A program made the translations under genes and the position numbers. From Superficieibacter sp. 1612_C1 (GTDB lineage: Bacteria > Pseudomonadota > Gammaproteobacteria > Enterobacterales > Enterobacteriaceae), in the NCBI RefSeq assembly GCF_015234305.1, contig NZ_JADGMI010000001.1:1240001-1304000 (forward strand): DNA of 64,000 nt, in the 5' to 3' direction. Each line of letters begins with the position of its first letter. Position 1 is the first letter of the stretch. Shown here piece after piece: positions 54,944 to 64,000 of the stretch. The notes under the pieces were generated by a model. The model was not told the DNA's origin and ran no database searches. It was given only the letters and a program-made list of their open reading frames with translations.

Positions 54944-55876
54944 ATGTTGTCCATTCCCCCCGAAGAACTGGTGCAGTTGATGGCGGAAGCTACCCGCAAA
55001 GCAGGCACCTTCCCCGTCTGGCCTCAGGGCGAGGCACCCGGCGCGGTGACCAGTCGCGTCCAGTTTGTGCTGGAAGAGAATCACACGGGCAGTTCCGCGT
55101 TTGATCGTTCCGTGACCGGCGTTCGCGCCCCGCAAATTACGGTTTATGCCCCTGCCGAGCCGAACGGTATCGGCATTCTGGTCACGCCGGGCGGATCGTA
55201 CAAACGCGCGGTGCTGGATAAAGAAGGCTGTGCGCTGGCTCCGTTTTTTAATGCCTGCGGCTATACGCTGTTTGTGATGACCTACCGTATGCCCGACGAC
55301 GGTCACGCTGAAGGCGCCGATGCCCCACTGGCGGATGTGCAGCGTGCGATGCGCACGCTGCGGGCACGCGCGGCGCAATGGCAACTGGATGCGGATCGTC
55401 TCGGTGTACTGGGTTTTTCTGCCGGAGGACATGTGGCGGCAAGCCTCGGTACGCGCTTTGCGGAACAGGTTTATCCGCCGCTGGATGAGATTGACACCCT
55501 GTCGGCACGTCCGGCGTTCATGGCGCTGGTTTATCCGGTGATCACTATGCGCGACGAGATTGACCATCCGGCATCGCGTCAGGCATTGATCGGCACACAA
55601 CCGGACGCCGCGCAGATCGCACATTACTCCCTGGAACAACGGGTCGACAGCCAGACGCCGCCAACCTTTTTGCTCCACGCGGTTGACGATCCGACGGTGA
55701 AAGTGGAAAACAGCGTGGTGATGTTTACCGCACTGCGCCAGCACGGCGTGCCGGTGGAGATGCATTTGTTTGAACAGGGTAAGCACGGATTCGGTATCCG
55801 CGATGCGCAGGGGCTACCAGTATCGGTGTGGCCTGAACTGATGATGAGCTGGATTAAAAGTAAATTTTTGCAGTGA
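54944..55876 (+). CDS. Alpha/beta hydrolase (BD-FAE/xylan esterase-like)
   Basis: A 310-aa cytosolic hydrolase without a signal peptide, preceded by GGAGAAACGG. The lid region LVTPGGSYKRAV supplies an oxyanion-hole-type motif. The nucleophile is in GVLGFSAGGHVAASLG (Ser near residue 165), the acid in LLHAVDDPTVKV and the histidine in GKHGFGI. Relatives are annotated acetyl-xylan esterase or endo-1,4-beta-xylanase-like, but the substrate is unknown. It lies between cybB and aldA in place of gapC and is followed by a REP pair. Confidence 0.85.
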   Translation: MLSIPPEELVQLMAEATRKAGTFPVWPQGEAPGAVTSRVQFVLEENHTGSSAFDRSVTGVRAPQITVYAPAEPNGIGILVTPGGSYKRAVLDKEGCALAPFFNACGYTLFVMTYRMPDDGHAEGADAPLADVQRAMRTLRARAAQWQLDADRLGVLGFSAGGHVAASLGTRFAEQVYPPLDEIDTLSARPAFMALVYPVITMRDEIDHPASRQALIGTQPDAAQIAHYSLEQRVDSQTPPTFLLHAVDDPTVKVENSVVMFTALRQHGVPVEMHLFEQGKHGFGIRDAQGLPVSVWPELMMSWIKSKFLQ

Positions 55877-55894
55877 GCGCGGCCCGGCGGGTAA

Positions 55895-56024
55895 TGCCGG
55901 GTGGCGGCTTCGCCTTACCCGGCCTGTGGGATGGAATTTATTATAGTATTTACAAACGGTTAGCTTTCCCACAAGATCGCGTTTCATCCACCCCGTAGGC
56001 CCGGTAAGCGCAGCGCCACCGGGC
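55895..56024. repeat. BIME: REP pair between the hydrolase gene and aldA
   Basis: An inverted REP pair (GCCGGGTGGCGGCTTCGCC at 55896 and GTAGGCCCGGTAAGCGCAGC at 55995) is separated by about 65 bp of AT-rich linker between convergent genes. The right unit closely resembles the one at 31.16 kb. Confidence 0.8.
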
Positions 56025-56055
56025 AGAGCGGCACGGGAGTGCCGTCAATCCCCCG

Positions 56056-57495
56056 TCAGGACTGCAAATACACCACCTGCGTTTGCAGATACTCTTCCAG
56101 CCCGTGACGACCATCGGCTCCGCCAATCCCCGATTTGCGCCAGCCGGCGTGGAAACCCTGCATGGCTTCAAAGTTCTCGCGGTTAATGTAAGTTTCGCCG
56201 AACTTCAGCCCCTTAATCGCTTTCATCGCCGTATTCAGGTTCTGGGTATACACCGCCGATGTCAGGCCATAATCGCTGTCGTTGGCCATCGCCAGCGCCT
56301 CTTCAAGGGTATCAAACGCGATAACCGGCAGCACCGGACCAAAGGTCTCTTCATGAACAATCGCCATTTTCTGATGCACATCCAGCAACAGCGTCGGCGG
56401 ATAGAAGTAGCCCTTGCCTTCCGCAGCCTTACCGCCGAGAACCACTTTCGCGCCTTCTTCCACCGCGCGGGCGACTTTCTGCTCCACGCGCTCCAGCGCG
56501 GCGGCATTAATTAACGGCCCCATCGCAATATCGCTACGCTGGCCCGGATCGCCATATTCCACCGCTTTCAGCGCCTCGCCAAGCCGGTTCACAAAGCGAT
56601 CGTAAATCCCTTTCTGCACATACACCCGCTCGGCGCAGTTACACACCTGCCCGGTATTGATCACCCGCGAATCAACAATCGCTTTTACCGCCAGATCCAG
56701 ATCGGCATCGTCCATCACGATAGCCGGAGCCTTGCCGCCGAGCTCCAGGCAGACTTTAGTAATGTTTTTCGCGGCGGCAGCCATGATTTTTTCCCCGGCC
56801 CCTACGCTTCCGGTCATGCTGACCATAGCCACTTTCGGGTTGCCCGCCAGTTCCTGACCGACCGTTTCACCGCGCCCCAGCACCAGGTTGAAGACCCCTT
56901 TCGGCAGACCAATCTCATGGACGATTTCGGCAAAGGCGATGGCATTATTCGGCGTAAACTCGCTGGGTTTGATAACGATAGTGTTGCCGGTAATGAGCGC
57001 CGGAGCCAGCTTACGGGCGATCAGGAAAAACGGGAAGTTCCACGGCAGGATGCCGGTGGTGACGCCCAACGCGCGTTTGAAAACGAGGATATTTTCGCCG
57101 GGACGATCGCTTTGCAGGATCTCACCTTCGTAGCGGCGCGCCCACTCGGCCATATAGTCGATATAGTCAGCGGTAAAAGAGACTTCTACTTCGGCAAGCT
57201 GCTGGATTTTGCCGCCTTCCGCAACGATCAGCGCGCTAATCTCACTGGCTCGCTCACGAATACCCGCCGCAATTTTTTTCAACCAGCCCGCACGTTCAAT
57301 GGCCGGTAACGCCTCCCAGCCTGGCTGCGCCCGATGCGCCGCATCAATGGCCTCTCGCGCCTGCTGAGCACTACCATCCGGAATACGCGATAGCAGCGCT
57401 TCGGTTGCCGGATTGATGACGTCGATCCAGTTATCGCCCTGCCAGCTTACGAACTGACCATCGATATACATTCCGTGCTGCACTGGTGCTGTCAT
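56056..57495 (-). CDS. aldA: Lactaldehyde/glycolaldehyde dehydrogenase AldA
   Basis: A 479-aa cytosolic NAD-dependent aldehyde dehydrogenase, equal to E. coli AldA, which oxidises L-lactaldehyde in fucose and rhamnose use and also glycolaldehyde. ATG at 57495 (MTAPVQHGMYIDG) is used; the longer frame runs into the promoter. The NAD-binding LPWNFPFFLIARKLAPALI, catalytic Glu in CLELGGKAPAI and Cys in NTGQVCNCAERVYVQ are all present. The gene is monocistronic, with a 163-bp gap to the end of ydcF upstream, on the same strand. Confidence 0.95.
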   Translation of the reverse strand: MTAPVQHGMYIDGQFVSWQGDNWIDVINPATEALLSRIPDGSAQQAREAIDAAHRAQPGWEALPAIERAGWLKKIAAGIRERASEISALIVAEGGKIQQLAEVEVSFTADYIDYMAEWARRYEGEILQSDRPGENILVFKRALGVTTGILPWNFPFFLIARKLAPALITGNTIVIKPSEFTPNNAIAFAEIVHEIGLPKGVFNLVLGRGETVGQELAGNPKVAMVSMTGSVGAGEKIMAAAAKNITKVCLELGGKAPAIVMDDADLDLAVKAIVDSRVINTGQVCNCAERVYVQKGIYDRFVNRLGEALKAVEYGDPGQRSDIAMGPLINAAALERVEQKVARAVEEGAKVVLGGKAAEGKGYFYPPTLLLDVHQKMAIVHEETFGPVLPVIAFDTLEEALAMANDSDYGLTSAVYTQNLNTAMKAIKGLKFGETYINRENFEAMQGFHAGWRKSGIGGADGRHGLEEYLQTQVVYLQS

Positions 57496-57658
57496 GTCTG
57501 CTCCTGTGATTATATTGTTTTCAACAAGTAAACGCATTGTTAAAACAATACAATCGCAGGCGGGAATTCCTACTGTCAAAGGCCGATTATGTGAGATGAC
57601 GCATAAAAGTGAGCGAAATGAAACAGATGTGCCCGCTGGTACGGCAACGGGCAGCGCA

Positions 57659-58447
57659 TTACATCAGCGAACGGGTTTTGAGCGCATCAATCAGTAATTC
57701 ATCATCTTTAAGGGTATGCCAGGCGTGTTCAACTTCCGCCGGAATAGTGACGTGACTGATGAATCCTTTTCCATTAGGGCCGTACCCCTGCGCATCATCA
57801 CGCAGGCGTGGGATCTCGCCGAGGATCAGCGACAGATAACGCTCGACCGGCCACAGACCTCGTTGGCTATCCATCAGCGCCAGACCCTTCTCGCTATTAT
57901 GCAATTGCGGCACGATCCCGGGATAACTCATCAGGCGCGGCGGCGTTTTACGGTCGCGAAACTCATGCGCAAATGTCGCCATGGTTCGACGCTGCATCGT
58001 GGGGTCCTGCACCACCACGGTATTGGCGTGCGCCAGGCCAGTAACATCAAGCATCTGACGGGTAAAGTGCGCATTTTCACCGCAGTTCGTGGATTTGCTC
58101 TCTATCAACACCCGTTCAGCAGGGATGTCCCAGAACTGCCGGGCGATCTCCGCCAGAATCTCAGCCTCTGAGCGCCCGGTGGTTTGCACTTTGTTATAGC
58201 GCGGATGGCGGGCAATGGCGGCGTAGAGAAAGGTCGTCGAATGGCCGATACCGCCGCTGATCAATAAGGGACACGATTTGGCCGCAGCCACTTCGCAGGC
58301 CGCATCAATACTGGGGATAACCGCGTTCCCCGCCAGCACCACCAGATCAACAGCCCCGTCGACAGACTCATTCTGCGCCAGCCATTGCCCCAGCAGATTT
58401 GCCGCCTGAAGGGTGGCAGCGGGCAGTTGTGGAAAAATACCTGTCAT
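57659..58447 (-). CDS. ydcF: DUF218 (ElyC/SanA/YdcF) family protein YdcF
   Basis: A 262-aa protein matching E. coli YdcF; ATG at 58447 is preceded by AAGGAGTAATAAG. The DUF218 fold is visible: VVLAGNAVIPSIDAACEVA, LLISGGIGHSTTFLYAAIA, STNCGENAHFT and VVQDPTMQRRTMATF. E. coli YdcF was reported to bind S-adenosylmethionine; the physiological role is unknown. No signal peptide or membrane helix is visible, unlike ElyC and SanA. It is divergent from the efflux operon. Confidence 0.93.
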   Translation of the reverse strand: MTGIFPQLPAATLQAANLLGQWLAQNESVDGAVDLVVLAGNAVIPSIDAACEVAAAKSCPLLISGGIGHSTTFLYAAIARHPRYNKVQTTGRSEAEILAEIARQFWDIPAERVLIESKSTNCGENAHFTRQMLDVTGLAHANTVVVQDPTMQRRTMATFAHEFRDRKTPPRLMSYPGIVPQLHNSEKGLALMDSQRGLWPVERYLSLILGEIPRLRDDAQGYGPNGKGFISHVTIPAEVEHAWHTLKDDELLIDALKTRSLM

Positions 58448-58652
58448 TCTTATTACTCCTTGATTTGACTCCCTGGAGCGTAACATCTGTCACGCGCCTT
58501 CACAGCGGATCTATCTTAAAGCCGCAGTGTAATCCTTTCCGCGTTCCCGCGCCGCTGGTCTATATTTTCATTCACTTGAATTATGAATCATACCGGTTGT
58601 ACACTCGAATGCCGGGTGCTGAAGATACTGTTATATAAGGTGGAAAATCATT

Positions 58653-60305
58653 ATGCGCCTGCCAGGACGTGATCCCTACGCGCCGCGCGAATGGGCACCT
58701 CATGAAAAGCCTATGCTGCTCGGCTCGCCGTCGACGCCGTTGCACAGTACGCCAAAACGCATCGCTTATGGCATTGTTGGCCTGCTGGTCTGCCTGACCG
58801 GGGCACTGGGTAATGCGGTCGTCACTGCCAACCTGCAAAATTTGCAGGGCACCTTTGCCGCGTGGTCGACGGAGATCGCCTGGCTCCCTACCGTATACGT
58901 GATGACCAATGTGTCCATCAACCTGCTGCTGGTGAAATTTCGCCAGCAGTATGGCCTGCGCGCGTTTACTGAAGGATTTCTGGTGCTTTACGTGCTGGTG
59001 ACCTTTTTTCACCTGTTCGTCAACGATCTCAGTTCGGCGATGATGGTGCGTGCTGCGCACGGAATGGTGGCGGCAGCGCTAAGCTCACTGGGGATTTACT
59101 ATCAGATTCAGGCCTGGCCCGCGCGTCATCGCCTTAAGGCCCTGACGATTGGGATTACCGGCTCCTCGCTGGCGATCCCGCTGGCGCGCCTTTTTTCCAG
59201 CGACCTGTTGCAACTGGACGAGTGGCGCGGTCTCTATTTTTTCGAACTGGGACTGGCGATGATTTCGCTGGCCTGCGTGATCTTACTCAAACTTCCGCCC
59301 GGCGATCGCAAAAAAGTCTTTGAGAAGAAAGATTTTCTGACCTTTATCCTCCTGGCCCCCGGCATGGCATTGCTCTGCGCGGTACTCTCGCTCGGTCGGC
59401 TGGAATGGTGGTTTGAAACACCGTGGATCGGCTGGGCGCTGGCAGGCTCGCTGGTGCTGATTGTCTCCGCTATTGTGTTCGAGCATAACCGGCAAAACCC
59501 GCTGCTGAATACGCGCTGGCTCTCGAGCGGCAGTATTTTACGCCTCGGGCTGATTATGCTGTTGATCCGCATTGTACTGGCGGAACAGAACACCGGGGTG
59601 ATCGGCTGGCTTCAGTATGTCGGTCTGCAAAACGAACAGATGACCTCGCTGGCATGGTCGATTTTTGCCGGGATAGTTTGTGGCATCATCGCCAGTTGCC
59701 TGACGATCAAACCGCAGCGGCTGGCGTGGCCGATCCTGACCTCGCTGGCGCTGATGATCATCGCCTCCTGGCTGGACAGCCATTCCACCAGCCTGACGCG
59801 CCCCAACCAGTTACTCTTCAGTCAGTTTTTACTGGGCTTTAGCAGCGCTTTTTTTCTCGCCCCTGCCATGCTGGCCGGCATCGGTGGCGTAGTCGCTGAA
59901 CCCCGCAATCTGGTCAGTTTCTCCGTGCTTTTCGGGATGAGTCAGAACATCGGCGGCCTGCTCGGTTCCGCTATTCTCGGGACGTTTCAGACCTGGCGCG
60001 AAAAATATCACTCCAGTCTGCTCGCCGACCAGTTAACCACCCTGAATCCGCTGGTTAACGAACGTCTTCAACTATACAGCCAGATGTATAAGAGCCTGAT
60101 TGGCGACAGCAATTTGCTTAGCGTTCAGGCTAACCTGCAATTACAAAATGCCTCTACGCTGGAAGCAAATATTCTGGCGTATAACGATACTTACTTATTA
60201 ACCGCGTCAGTGGCGGCTGCAACGATGCTATGGATTTTCTGGCGATTGCTGCGCCTGCGCATTACGGCGCGGATCGGCCTAAAACGGGCAACGGGAACAA
60301 AATAA
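58653..60305 (+). CDS. MFS (DHA2-type, 14-helix) efflux transporter
   Basis: A 550-aa inner-membrane proton-driven exporter, first gene of a tripartite efflux operon. After a hydrophilic N-terminus of about 40 residues, about 14 helices follow (GIVGLLVCLTGALGNAVVTA first), with WSTEIAWLPTVYVMTN as in EmrB-like proteins. It lacks the close EmrB signature, so substrate range is unknown. Downstream genes encode the membrane-fusion and outer-membrane partners, 19 bp and then a 4-bp overlap away. This operon is inserted between ydcF and hrpA, where E. coli has none. Confidence 0.88.
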   Translation: MRLPGRDPYAPREWAPHEKPMLLGSPSTPLHSTPKRIAYGIVGLLVCLTGALGNAVVTANLQNLQGTFAAWSTEIAWLPTVYVMTNVSINLLLVKFRQQYGLRAFTEGFLVLYVLVTFFHLFVNDLSSAMMVRAAHGMVAAALSSLGIYYQIQAWPARHRLKALTIGITGSSLAIPLARLFSSDLLQLDEWRGLYFFELGLAMISLACVILLKLPPGDRKKVFEKKDFLTFILLAPGMALLCAVLSLGRLEWWFETPWIGWALAGSLVLIVSAIVFEHNRQNPLLNTRWLSSGSILRLGLIMLLIRIVLAEQNTGVIGWLQYVGLQNEQMTSLAWSIFAGIVCGIIASCLTIKPQRLAWPILTSLALMIIASWLDSHSTSLTRPNQLLFSQFLLGFSSAFFLAPAMLAGIGGVVAEPRNLVSFSVLFGMSQNIGGLLGSAILGTFQTWREKYHSSLLADQLTTLNPLVNERLQLYSQMYKSLIGDSNLLSVQANLQLQNASTLEANILAYNDTYLLTASVAAATMLWIFWRLLRLRITARIGLKRATGTK

Positions 60306-60324
60306 TGCTATTTCAGGAGAGGTT

Positions 60325-61407
60325 ATGAGTCAGCAGGACGCCGCCAAAGAGCGGGCGAATACGCGCAGCAACGTGCGTGTAGTCTCTATTTTTGCCGCCG
60401 CCGCGATTGCTATCGTCGGGGTCCTGGCGATCCTGTACGCCTGGCAGTTGCCGCCGTTCACCCGCCATACGCAATTCACCGATAACGCCTACGTGCGCGG
60501 ACAGACGACGTTTATTAGCCCACAGGTTAACGGTTATATCACTGCGGTAAAAGTGCAGGATTTTGTGCAGGTGAAGCGCGGCGACGTGCTGATGCAGATT
60601 GATGACCGCATCTATAAGCAGCGTGTTCACCAGGCGCAGGCGCAGCTGGATATGAAAATCGCCGCCCTTAACAACAATCTCCAGCAGCGTAAAAGCGCGG
60701 AAGCGGTTATCGCCCGTAATCAGGCGGCGCTGCAAAATGCCCGTGCGCAAAGCCAGAAAACGCAGGCGGATTTACGCCGGGTGAAGGATTTGACCGCCGA
60801 TGGTTCTCTGTCGATTCGCGAACGCGATGCGGCGCTCGCCAGCGCGGCCCAGGGTAACGCTGACATTGCACAGGCCCAGGCCACGCTTGAGATGTCTCGC
60901 CAGGATCTGCAAACCACCATCGTGAATCGCGCCTCGCTGGAAGCCGATGTTGAAAATGCGAAAGCCGCGCTCGAACTGGCGCAAATCGATCTGCAAAATA
61001 CGCGGATAATCGCCCCTCAGGATGGTCAGCTCGGACAAATTGCCGTGCGCCTCGGGGCCTACGTTGCCGCGGGCACCCATCTGACTTCGCTGGTTCCCGC
61101 GCAACACTGGGTTATTGCCAATGTGAAAGAGACCCAACTGGCAGAGATCCGTATTGGTCAGCCGGTGCGTTTTAGCGTTGACGCACTCAATAACCGCAGC
61201 TTTAAGGGCCGGGTGCAAAGTATCTCTCCGGCAACCGGCGTCGAGTTCAGTGCCATTTCTCCGGATAACGCGACCGGTAACTTCGTCAAAATCGCCCAGC
61301 GTATTCCGGTACGTATTGAAGTGTTAGGCCAGCCTGAAGAGATCGCGCATCTGCGACCGGGCATGTCGGTGCAGGTCACGATTGATACTCGCGAGGAGCA
61401 GCAATGA
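60325..61407 (+). CDS. HlyD/EmrA-family periplasmic adaptor subunit
   Basis: A 360-aa membrane-fusion protein. An N-terminal membrane anchor (VVSIFAAAAIAIVGVLAILYA, residues about 20-40, given here in part) is followed by the biotinyl-lipoyl half motif TDNAYVRGQTTFISPQVNGY. A long coiled-coil hairpin (residues about 90-210) and a second lipoyl half with IAPQDGQLGQIAVRLGAYV complete the family pattern. It links the MFS pump to the outer-membrane channel encoded next, with which it overlaps by 4 bp. Confidence 0.92.
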   Translation: MSQQDAAKERANTRSNVRVVSIFAAAAIAIVGVLAILYAWQLPPFTRHTQFTDNAYVRGQTTFISPQVNGYITAVKVQDFVQVKRGDVLMQIDDRIYKQRVHQAQAQLDMKIAALNNNLQQRKSAEAVIARNQAALQNARAQSQKTQADLRRVKDLTADGSLSIRERDAALASAAQGNADIAQAQATLEMSRQDLQTTIVNRASLEADVENAKAALELAQIDLQNTRIIAPQDGQLGQIAVRLGAYVAAGTHLTSLVPAQHWVIANVKETQLAEIRIGQPVRFSVDALNNRSFKGRVQSISPATGVEFSAISPDNATGNFVKIAQRIPVRIEVLGQPEEIAHLRPGMSVQVTIDTREEQQ

Positions 61408-62783
61408 GACGGCATTCCCTTGCCCTGCTGCTGGCATCATTACTGCTTGTCGCCTGCCAGTCGGTTGACGTCAAACCCGCCAAACCCTCGCTGCATATCC
61501 CGCCGCAGTGGCGTCAGGACATCGGTCCGACAAGTCCGGTTGAAGGGGTCTGGTGGCGTAACTTTCACGACAGCGCCCTGAATCGCTATGTCGATCGGGC
61601 GCTGCACTATAACAGCGATGTGCTGATTGCCCGCGAACGGATTAACGAGTATCAGGCGCAAGTTTATGCCACCCAGGGCGATCTTTTCCCTACCCTGGAC
61701 GCAGGACTGAGCGGCACGCGTGCCCGCTCGCAGTCTGCCGCGACCGGGCTACCGGTTTACAGCACGTTATACAAAGGCAACCTGACGGCCAGTTACGATG
61801 TTGATATCTGGGGAGCAAATCGCAGCGCCACCGAGGCCGCCGAGGCCGGGCTGGAAGCGCAAAAGGCCGCCGCCGCTGCCGCAGACCTGACCGTTGCGGC
61901 GTCGGTGGCGAGTGGCTACGTGACGCTCCTGTCGCTTGATGAGCAGTTAAAAGTGACACAGGCCACGCTGGAAGCGCGTGAAGCGTCATTTCGCCTCGCC
62001 CAGCGTCAGTTTGAGACGGGCTACAGTTCGCGTCTCGAACTGATGCAGGCCGATTCCGAACTGCGCGCCACCCGCGCGCAGGTGCCACAAATTCGTCATC
62101 AAATCACAGAGCAGGAGAATGCCCTCAGCCTGTTGCTGGGCCAAAATCCGCAGAGCGTCGGGCGCGGCGGCGCGTTCGATCAATTGACGCCGCTTACGCT
62201 TCCTTCCCAGCTACCGTCAACGCTGTTAAACAGGCGTCCGGACATTGTCCAGGCCGAGCGCCAGCTTATCGCCGCCGATGCCACGCTGGCCGCGTCGCGC
62301 GCGCAACTACTACCGTCCCTCAATCTGACCGCCACCGGCTCGGTGCAGGATCGCACCCTGCCCGGCCTGCTTGATAACCCGCTCCAGCTCTGGAGTATCG
62401 GCGGCAGTATTCTCGCGCCCCTGCTGAACCGTCAGGCGCTAAATGCGCAGGTAGATGTTTCAATGTCACAGCGCAACCAGGCGCTGTACAGCTACGAGAG
62501 TACGGTGCGTAACGCCTTTAAAGAGGTGAACGACAGTCTGGATGCCATCCGCCGTTTACAGGAGCAGTTACAGGAGCTGGAAGGCCAGGAAGCCGTGGCG
62601 CAGGAGACATTACGCATCGCGCAGAACCGCTATCGCAACGGTTATTCTTCCTATCTTGATGAGCTGGATGCCCAGCGCACGCTGTTTTCAACCCAGCTGA
62701 ATGTGGTGCAGGTGAAAAACAGCGTATTACAGGCGCAGATTGATTTGTACCGGGCGCTGGGTGGGGGATGGAACGAGGGGTGA
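61404..62783 (+). CDS. NodT/TolC-family outer membrane efflux lipoprotein
   Basis: A 459-aa outer-membrane channel. The lipoprotein signal (MRRHSLALLLASLLLVACQS; lipobox LVAC) anchors it to the outer membrane. Two OEP repeats are visible, with the NodT-like WWRNFHDSALNRYVDRAL near the start, NRRPDIVQAERQL in the middle and ETLRIAQNRYRNGYSSYLDE near the end. It completes a dedicated tripartite pump so that TolC would not be needed. A hairpin follows before convergent hrpA. Confidence 0.92.
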   Translation: MRRHSLALLLASLLLVACQSVDVKPAKPSLHIPPQWRQDIGPTSPVEGVWWRNFHDSALNRYVDRALHYNSDVLIARERINEYQAQVYATQGDLFPTLDAGLSGTRARSQSAATGLPVYSTLYKGNLTASYDVDIWGANRSATEAAEAGLEAQKAAAAAADLTVAASVASGYVTLLSLDEQLKVTQATLEAREASFRLAQRQFETGYSSRLELMQADSELRATRAQVPQIRHQITEQENALSLLLGQNPQSVGRGGAFDQLTPLTLPSQLPSTLLNRRPDIVQAERQLIAADATLAASRAQLLPSLNLTATGSVQDRTLPGLLDNPLQLWSIGGSILAPLLNRQALNAQVDVSMSQRNQALYSYESTVRNAFKEVNDSLDAIRRLQEQLQELEGQEAVAQETLRIAQNRYRNGYSSYLDELDAQRTLFSTQLNVVQVKNSVLQAQIDLYRALGGGWNEG

Positions 62784-62788
62784 AAGCA

Positions 62789-62821
62789 TAAACCCGGCAG
62801 CTTTTACGCAAACCGGGTTTA
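62789..62821. terminator. Hairpin between efflux operon and hrpA
   Basis: Arms TAAACCCGG and CCGGGTTTA with a 15-base loop lie between convergent genes. T tracts are short on both sides. Confidence 0.55.
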
Positions 62822-62847
62822 AAGGCATAGCACATTAACAGGGAATG

Positions 62848-64000
62848 TTATCCGCTAATCTGCTCCATCGCCTGTAAAATACGCTTATCGGATATCGGGT
62901 ACGGCGTGCCCAGTTGCTGAGCGAAGTAGCTCACCCGCAGTTCTTCGATCATCCAGCGGATCTCTTTCACGTCTTCATCTTCACGACGCGCGGGCGGCAG
63001 TTTATTCAGCCACTGTTGCCACGCCTGCTGGACCTGCTCCACTTTCAGCATTTGTGCACGGTCGCGATGCGGATCGACCGCCAGTTTCTCCAGCCGTTTT
63101 TCAATCGCCTGTAAGTAACGCAGCGTATCGCCGAGACGTTTAAAGCCGTTGCCGGTAACAAAACCGCGATACACCAGCCCGTTCATCTGCGCTTTGATGT
63201 CCGATAGCCCGAGCGCCATAGTCATGTCTACCCGGCCTTTAAGCCGTTTGTTGATGGTAAACACGGCGGTAAGGATTTGCTCGACTTGTTTGGCGATCTC
63301 CACGACGGTGTCGTTCAGTTCGGCGCGGACTTTTTCATGCAATACGGCAAAGCCCTCTTCGGTCCACACCGGACCACCGGCTTCATGGATCAGTTTATCG
63401 ACACCGCAGGAGATGCAGTCGTCGATCAGATCCAGCACTTTGCCATACGGGTTAAAATAGAGTCCCAGTTTGGCTTTATTCGGCAGCTTTTCATGCAGAT
63501 ATTTGATCGGCGACGGGATATTGAGAAGCAGTAAACGCCGCAGCCCGCGCCACATTGCCTGCTGCTGTTCCAGCGGGTTGTCGAACAGTTTGATCGCCAC
63601 GCTATCGCGCTCATCCACCAGCGCAGGCCACGCTTTCACTTTATAGTTGCCGCGCTTCTGCTCGTAGCTTTCCGCGAGAGTACCAAAGCTCCAGATATGC
63701 AGGCCGCTTTGTTCGATGCCATCGTCCGCTACTGCCGAAAGCGTCTCCTGGACTTTGCCTTTCAGACTCTCTTTCAGCGCCGTTAAATCGCGGCCTTCGA
63801 GCAGTTTTTTGTTTTTGTCATCCACCACACGGTAAGTGATTTTAAGATGATCGGGTACCTGATCCCAGTGCCAGTCGTCACGGTCGATGGTGTTGCCGGT
63901 CATCCGCCGCAGTTCGCGCTCCAGCGCCTCCAGCAGCGGCAACTCCAGCGCCGTCACGCGGCCCAGAAACGCCTCGGCATAGTTGGGCGCAGGCACGAAA
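62848..64000 (-). CDS. hrpA: ATP-dependent RNA helicase HrpA, C-terminal part (5' end outside window)
   Basis: The last about 384 residues of a protein that is about 1300 aa in E. coli. The frame remains open to the window edge, so the helicase core and start lie beyond base 64000. The part seen is the C-terminal DUF3418 region (DDWHWDQVPDHLKITYRVVD, LRDRLTAL-like and REDEDVKEIRWMIEELRVSYFA segments) ending YPISDKRILQAMEQISG. HrpA is a DEAH-box helicase that rescues stalled or collided ribosomes. The position next to ydcF matches E. coli except for the inserted efflux operon. Confidence 0.93.
   Translation of the reverse strand, partial: FVPAPNYAEAFLGRVTALELPLLEALERELRRMTGNTIDRDDWHWDQVPDHLKITYRVVDDKNKKLLEGRDLTALKESLKGKVQETLSAVADDGIEQSGLHIWSFGTLAESYEQKRGNYKVKAWPALVDERDSVAIKLFDNPLEQQQAMWRGLRRLLLLNIPSPIKYLHEKLPNKAKLGLYFNPYGKVLDLIDDCISCGVDKLIHEAGGPVWTEEGFAVLHEKVRAELNDTVVEIAKQVEQILTAVFTINKRLKGRVDMTMALGLSDIKAQMNGLVYRGFVTGNGFKRLGDTLRYLQAIEKRLEKLAVDPHRDRAQMLKVEQVQQAWQQWLNKLPPARREDEDVKEIRWMIEELRVSYFAQQLGTPYPISDKRILQAMEQISG

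Overview
The window is chromosomal DNA of a member of the Enterobacteriaceae. Nearly all backbone genes match, in content and mostly in order, the Escherichia coli/Salmonella stretch from yncD to hrpA: yncD, curA, mnaT, ydcZ, ydcY, srfABC, ortT (ydcX), yncL, patD (ydcW), ydcR, rlhA (ydcP), sutR (ydcN), ydcO, tehB, ydcK, rimL, opgD, ydcJ, ydcI, trg, cybB, aldA, ydcF, hrpA. Several E. coli neighbours are absent (tehA, ydcH, frmB, hokB/mokB, gapC). Extra genes such as srfABC, a cyanide-insensitive-type bd oxidase, frmRA, and a three-gene efflux operon fit an Enterobacter/Leclercia/Citrobacter-like genome. The species cannot be fixed from sequence reading alone. No rRNA, tRNA or CRISPR array was seen.

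Layout. 1-6.9 kb holds the yncD receptor (5' end outside the window), a chemoreceptor, curA, a helix-turn-helix/cupin regulator, mnaT and ydcZ. 6.9-15.2 kb is an accessory islet inserted between ydcZ and ydcY. It contains a truncated vgrG, a deleted and frameshifted rhs, and a series of displaced Rhs C-terminal toxin tips, each with a candidate immunity gene and separated by repeated pieces of Rhs core. 15.2-25.3 kb holds ydcY, a DppA-type binding protein, srfABC, the small membrane proteins OrtT and YncL, and a DUF421 gene pair. 25.3-37.7 kb carries patD, ydcR, cioAB plus a DUF2474 peptide, rlhA, sutR/ydcO, an AraC regulator divergent from an EamA exporter, and a DUF3313 lipoprotein. 37.8-41.7 kb has a deleted hxlB remnant, a second DppA paralogue divergent from a PepT-like peptidase, and tehB. 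41.8-50.1 kb is ydcK, rimL, opgD, ydcJ, ydcI, a REP array and trg. 50.2-58.5 kb is frmRA facing a SRAP (YedK-like) gene, an MHS transporter, cybB, an alpha/beta hydrolase, aldA and ydcF. 58.6-62.8 kb is an MFS/HlyD/NodT efflux operon, followed by the 3' end of hrpA.

Functional themes. There are two chemoreceptors, both with C-terminal NWxTF tails and sigma-28-like promoters. Two orphan dipeptide-binding proteins lack permease genes nearby. Aldehyde handling is prominent: patD, aldA, frmA, curA. The region is rich in divergent regulator/target pairs with visible inverted repeats: sutR/ydcO, ydcR/cio, ydcJ/ydcI and frmR/SRAP. The most novel material is the Rhs toxin graveyard, including a tip with an L,D-transpeptidase-like motif, and the srfABC operon, which pairs an actin/Hsp70-type ATPase with a degenerate GTPase-like protein and a single-pass membrane protein.
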